Source of the DNA: Xestospongia muta
Taxonomy: Eukaryota > Porifera > Demospongiae > Haplosclerida > Petrosiidae
Reading direction: 5' to 3'
NCBI GenBank assembly: GCA_963693285.1
Contig: OY848917.1
Location: 34,731,245-34,795,244 of the forward strand
DNA: 64,000 nt
Shown: piece after piece, positions 59,000 through 64,000 of the stretch
How positions within the stretch are numbered: the first letter of the stretch is position 1
How the letters are laid out: each line of letters starts with the position of its first letter
Notes under the pieces: generated by a model
Databases searched by the model: none
Told to the model about the DNA's origin: nothing
Seen by the model: the letters and a program-made list of their open reading frames with translations, nothing else
Program-made: the position numbers and the translations under genes

Positions 59000-61900
59000 T
59001 ATCTCAAGTTTAAGACCCTAAACCCTAAACCTGTTAATTGTTATACCCACTAGTATTGTTTTGATGAAAAAGAATGTGATAAAATTTGGACTTTATTAAT
59101 ATATATATTGTGGTGTGAACCCATATTACATTACACATATTTAACAGTTGTTTATGTCTGTTTACTAGGTTATCAGTTGTTGTTGACCTGTTATAGATAT
59201 TGTACTAGCTCAGTTTGTTTATTACAAATTAGTTCTTTTTGAAATAACAATTAACCATTTTCTGTACACTATTTTCCAGCAGCTTAATTCAATTATTTCC
59301 ACTGGATCTAAAGATTTATCAAAGTATCAGATGTTATAACCTAATGACAGTAATTATTGTAGGAAACGTCTCAAATATGAGGTTTGGTAATGCTCCTAAT
59401 ACTTGTTCTATCACTGACATTCAATCTACTACTTTTAGAAGTTGATATAATAACCAGATCTATGTAATTATGTAACATCAGTTGTTTTAGTTATATTTAA
59501 ATTTGAATTGGGCCAATGTTAAAAGAATTGATCCCAATAGTAAATATTACATGAAAGTACAGGAGTATAATCATCCATAGGTTAATTTGAACAGGAGTAC
59601 CTCAAACAAACGGGGCAAATTCTTATTAAAGCTTTTGTTCACTTTCAATAGAATGATGTTTAGAAAGTAGACTTACATGGAGTGAAAAGATCTCTAGAAA
59701 AGGAGCTAATGTGAAAATGTATGATGAGGTTATTGGGTCACTATGCTTTCAGAAAACAACATGATGTTTATTATAAGTGATTGGAATTTAAAATGGAAGT
59801 TACTTTTAAAAAGTCTGTATTGTCTGGATTTTTGGTGTATAATATGTTATCTGAAAGGGTCCAACAATGTTTTAGTTTCCTAGATATTACATTTTTTGTC
59901 TCAAACTTGGATAATCTCTTCACTATAGTTAACAATTTATGGCCAATTTAGTATTATATAAGAAATTGCTAAAGTCCATTGTCACTTATTGAACATCACT
60001 TGTTTGATTATTTATAGTATCATGAATAATTTCTTTACGTTTTATTCAATGTATTATTTTGTAAATTCAAATGAAATAAAGTATATATAAGTATCAAATA
60101 ATGTATTCATCACACTCTTTCTAAATTAACTAAAACATTTAAGTGTAACAAGCACATTTAGAGAGGTGTTTGCATAGGAACAAGAACTTCATACCTGATT
60201 TGGTACACACAGAACACTTTAGTTTTACAGTGATATATGCATTGAGTACATTGAAAGGAGTAGTACATGTCTCTTTTTCTTGAATATCAAATTTGGATAT
60301 CTTTGTGAGCTGTGCATGGCAAAAGTAAGTGAATATGATACTGGTTACTAATGCAAGCTATACTACAAACAAATGTCAGAATTATTGCTTACCTATTGTT
60401 GAGAAACAACTTAAATCATGAGTTCTTTTAGTTGTATTTAAATTAAAACCACTTATCATATTGTGATTTATTATGATGATATTTACTTTCTTACCTGGCT
60501 TTTGTTTAAATTGATCTGTGCTAGTTACTATGGTAAGAACAAGCTGTTTAGTTAACAATAATAACTGAGAGAAAGAGAGAGAATACAAGTGACAATTTTA
60601 ATAATTTACTTGAATTCAAGTTGTATCTAATAATTTTAGAAATTTTTCTGTAATGAAGTTCTGTATAACCACACCCATACCATCTCTAGTCACTAATGTT
60701 AGTGTGGTATAGAACTAAAGACACTGGAAATGATATCATCAATTATTACAGAATTATACCTTATGACATATGACGGGTCAGTTGAAACTGAAACAATAGA
60801 GCTAATGTAGTCTGTTCATGATCTTGATCACTTTGACACATACTTTTATTACTGACTAAATAACTAGGTTAAGAATACCTTTAATACCTTTAATATTAAG
60901 CTGACTACCGAGTTCATTTTCCTTCATAGAGGAGCTCAGTATTGTGTGGTCATGATGACACTTCTCTAATCTTTAATAAAATTCCACACATATATGTTAA
61001 ATTGGAATTTAGTTATATAAGCTTACTTCATCTAACTCATCTCGTACATGAAGTATACTGTAAGTAAATAAATGCGAACTATTACCACCACAACCCACGA
61101 TTGTAAGACCAGTAATAGTATAGGTAAGTGTTCTACAATAATATCCTCTAAAGAAATTCAGAATGTTACGTCACTTCCGTCAATTAACAAGTTCCACGTA
61201 TTTTATTGTAAAACCTACTGAAATAATTTAGTAGCAGTTAGTATAATACGTTAACAACATGTTATATTTCTTGTAGTTTTGTTCATCTTTATTGTGCATT
61301 AATTTGATTCCTCTTCATATAAGACCAGCCACAGAATTAAGGTAAACTGATGATATTGTTTTGGGAATTGTTCTGTCTTCCTGTAACAGGAAAGAGGAGT
61401 TTCTCTCTACTACTTTTAAAGTTATTAAACAGTCATTTCCATATCGTAATACCTGGAAAGAACGCTGACTTTCATTGTTAAAGTATACCAGTTTTCTTGT
61501 CTAGAAAGGGACACTTATATTGCAGAAGAGAGAGCACAATACTTATGAAGACAAGATATGAAACCACAAACTTAAAAATTTAAAGGTTGGCCTTGTCTAA
61601 TAGCCAATGGATAAAATCTCAATAGAAGTAAATCAGTTAGGATACAAGTATCAAGTCAAAAACAGTTAAACAGAAATAATAATGAACATGAAAATTTTCT
61701 ACAATTTCTAAGTTTAGAGTTTAGTTTCAAGAGTTTTGCATAACTTGGAGGGGGACATCTATGATTCTAATCCTCACTATCAACAATGGGACACAGTTGA
61801 ATGTAGTAATAAGTGGCGTCTTCCACACAAAGTCAAGTCAACTGAAAACTGCCTTCTAATAAGAGATACATATTATTTATTAAGTTAATATATCTTTACC

Positions 61901-62430
61901 AAAATATTCTTTTGAAGAAGAAGTGATGAAATGTAATATTGTTGCTGATTATTTAAGCCAGTATCATAAATCTATGGTAAGTTCTAATGGACAATGCAAC
62001 TACTAATAATTCAGTCAATATTAGATCAGTAAATGTGAGTGACAAAACATAAATTAACTGAGATTCAAAATAGCTAAAACCCAAACAAACATTAATACCA
62101 CCTACACAAATGTTTGCATTACTGGTATCATAAAATATCATGTACCTTGATAGACACTGATTAATATCCACAAAAAGAAAGTTTTGTTATGACAAAGGGT
62201 GACCCAATTGTTTGTGATGTAAGAAATGTAATGTTACCTTCATGGATAAGTTAATGGTACATTTGATGAGATATCTTTATCAAGAACAAGAGAAATGACT
62301 GTAGCCATTGTGTGAATTGTGGATTAATTAAATTAAGTATGATCTAATTTTAGGTACTAAAAAATTAAAATTAATGTGTACACATGCCAGACTTTTGCTT
62401 GTAAAATACATACACATAATGAACCAATCT
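59000..62430. other. Intergenic, nothing firmly recognised
   Basis: Some plus-strand stretches look weakly protein-like (61380-61450, 61740-61860), but they are broken and match no family I can name. They may be further transposon debris. No exon chain or array seen. Confidence 0.4.
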
Positions 62431-62436
62431 ACTGAC

Positions 62437-62529
62437 CTTATAACATACACTCAGATTTGCACTAAATTGTAAGAGTGATTGGATGATTTCACAATGATTT
62501 TTAGCTGAGGCAATCTGTAAAGCTGTCTT
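62437..62529 (-). CDS. Ankyrin exon, minus strand, 31 codons
   Basis: Acceptor AAATTAG, donor GTCAGT. KTALQIASAKNHCEIIQSLL, ending LSVCYK. Six bases shorter than 99, lacking the first two codons, so still in phase 0. No terminal exon found to its left, so it may be part of a dead gene copy. Confidence 0.5.
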
Positions 62530-62637
62530 CTAATTTAGGACAAAATAATTACACTAATGCACTAAAACTATATTACTTTATAATAATATCATCAAATCTG
62601 ACAAAATAAGTTGTAAAAACAGTTTAAAACACACTAC

Positions 62638-62734
62638 TATCTGAACAATATCAGGATTTGTATCAAATTGCAGAAACATATTAACTATCTCTGAATGGCC
62701 TTCACTTGTAACAATGTGTAGCTGTTGTCTTATC
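62638..62734 (-). pseudogene. Ankyrin exon with frameshift, minus strand
   Basis: 97 bases after acceptor TTTTAG. Starts DKT, then after one extra base QLHIVTSEGHSEIVN and NPDIVQI; in phase 0 a TGA follows quickly. Donor GTAGTG is poor. Confidence 0.6.
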
Positions 62735-63410
62735 CTAAAATTAATACAAATATTATATTTTGAGGTGAAATAACTGATCGAACACCTCATTGTAAGATCC
62801 CACATTAGCTCCATTTTAAAATCTAATCTCACTCCACTAATGTCTCCATTCTGATTAGGTCTAGATACATTTTACTTTATTAAAATGTGAAGGATTGTTT
62901 TGAGAAAGTTTAATACTACACAAGTGCTCAAGTCACCAAATTGGCCGGTTGATTTAATATCACAAAAACTCTTTTATTTAATAAAAACACAGTTTAAATA
63001 ATAAATCATACATGTGTAAATTAAAAAGTCATACAAAGAAACCTAGTGCTAAGGAAGAGACATGAACACAAACAAGATATCTTGTCAACTACAATAAAAA
63101 TATAGATCTATTAACATCTGTTAATAGTTTAAAGACAATAAGAGGATAATTAACATCCGTTAACAATACTCAAACATTATATCTAATAGCAAAATAAGTA
63201 TCACCAATAAAGCCTAAACCAAAACAATATGAACTAAATCACACAATGATATTTTTAAACAATACATTGTCTATCACATAAATTATAAACAATAAAAATG
63301 TTTTTAATGATATGTTGGTAAACAGAATATAGAGTATTATATAATAGAAAACATTATTCCAGTCACCATATATATATCAATTATATATGTTAGTAAAGTA
63401 TACTGTGTTT

Positions 63411-63416
63411 TTTATT
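63411..63416 (-). terminator. Polyadenylation signal of gene 3
   Basis: AATAAA on the minus strand, 13 bases after the gene 3 stop codon. Confidence 0.55.
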
Positions 63417-63429
63417 TGGAATAAAGTGC

Positions 63430-63464
63430 TTAGCTTATATCACTATCTGGCTCATAATAGTCAT
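63430..63464 (-). CDS. Gene 3 terminal exon
   Basis: Acceptor TTTGTTCAG, phase 1 join with exon 63755-63932 forming an Asp codon. Encodes an acidic tail DDYYEPDSDIS and TAA. Confidence 0.7.
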
Positions 63465-63754
63465 CTGAACAAAATAGAATTAAAAATTGACATTATAATA
63501 GTTTTGATGATGTTAATGTAAAGTGAAATTAAGTTTTGAAAATTGCAGAGCTAGGAGCTAGCAATAGAGACTACTTTGCTCTGACTGCACAGCATGCCAG
63601 GCAGAAAAATCGAAAATATAATTTCATATAATTATATATACAAAATATTATTATGCAAAATATGATTATTATTAATATTATTATTATGCATTAAACATCT
63701 ATTATTATATATTATTATGTATTAAACATCTATTGTTATATATTAAACATATAC

Positions 63755-63932
63755 CTGAACTCTTTAAACGTCTCAGTATCTCCTGCCTATTGTCGATATC
63801 ATCTTTTAGAGCATCTGCTGGAGTATGACCATTTTTGTTAGTAGTGGTTGAATCAGCATTTTTAGAGAGTAGATAATATATTATATTTTCAAAACCATAT
63901 CTGCAGGCATCATGCAATGGAGTATCACCACG
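63755..63932 (-). CDS. Gene 3: ankyrin protein, penultimate exon (5' end beyond window)
   Basis: 178 bases, phase 0 in and phase 1 out (acceptor CATATAG, donor GTATAT). RGDTPLHDACRYGFENIIYY is a full ankyrin repeat, NGHTPADALKDD starts a second, and NRQEILRRLKSS closes the domain. Together with 63430-63464 it forms the 3' end of a minus-strand gene whose body lies right of the window. It resembles gene 2's terminal exon, so it is another family member, here transcribed towards genes 1 and 2. Confidence 0.75.
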
Positions 63933-64000
63933 CTATATGTTGAAATCATAAATTATTTTTATGTTTTATTTACTTATTTAAACAATCATATAATGGCCAA

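Noticed and set aside
59013..59031. CCCTAAACCCTAAACC, resembling telomere repeat
   Set aside because: Only two units, of the plant-type seven-base form, not the animal TTAGGG; likely chance in AT-rich DNA.
61740..61870. Frame with GDIYDSNPHYQQWDTVEC, briefly suggesting a non-LTR element
   Set aside because: Resemblance to the motif of those elements is weak, stops follow on both sides, and no polymerase domain is near.

Overview
The window is eukaryotic, AT-rich, intron-dense DNA from an animal, most likely a demosponge of the Amphimedon type. That is inferred from one-exon-per-repeat ankyrin genes, an ankyrin-Death architecture, short GT-AG introns (43-51 bases inside one transposase) and heavy MITE and satellite load. 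No search could be run. No bacterial features, tRNA, rRNA or CRISPR array were seen.

Layout. 1-2316: a TA-flanked IS630-Tc1-mariner element (282-2314) with a dead, intron-containing transposase on the minus strand. 2518-18083 (+): gene 1, a long chain of 33-codon ankyrin exons ending in a Death-domain exon; its 5' end lies left of the window. 18084-26640: mostly non-coding, with an (AG)24 microsatellite, a decayed Ser/Thr/Pro-rich minus-strand reading frame, a degenerate minisatellite, a possible small spliced transcript (about 23950-25190) and a MITE related to the first transposon. 26640-33700: nested tandem duplications with no recognisable gene. 34545-34845: an array carrying the same motifs in inverted orientation. 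34889-50231 (+): gene 2, a complete ankyrin gene with TATA box, start exon, twelve or so repeat exons and terminal exon. 50537-53830 (-): remains of one or more multi-exon genes, including a PHD finger, broken by stops, shifts and a hAT-type MITE with perfect 8-base target duplications. 54780-57715: a satellite with a 464-base higher-order repeat. 57750-58990: a decayed Ty3/gypsy pol fragment. 59000-62430: nothing recognised. 62437-63932 (-): two ankyrin exon remnants and the last two exons of a third ankyrin gene (gene 3) entering from the right edge.

How it fits together. Genes 1 and 2 share exon types in the same order and share intron sequence, so they are local paralogues. Nearly every repeat exon is exactly 99 bases and bounded by phase-0 introns, so exons can be gained, lost or skipped without shifting the frame. 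The window shows exon blocks duplicated in tandem and many dead exons (stops, frameshifts, lost acceptor, deletions) left between live ones. The Death domain on gene 1 suggests a cytosolic signalling or innate-immunity role, with the ankyrin array as a variable binding surface; that role is inferred.
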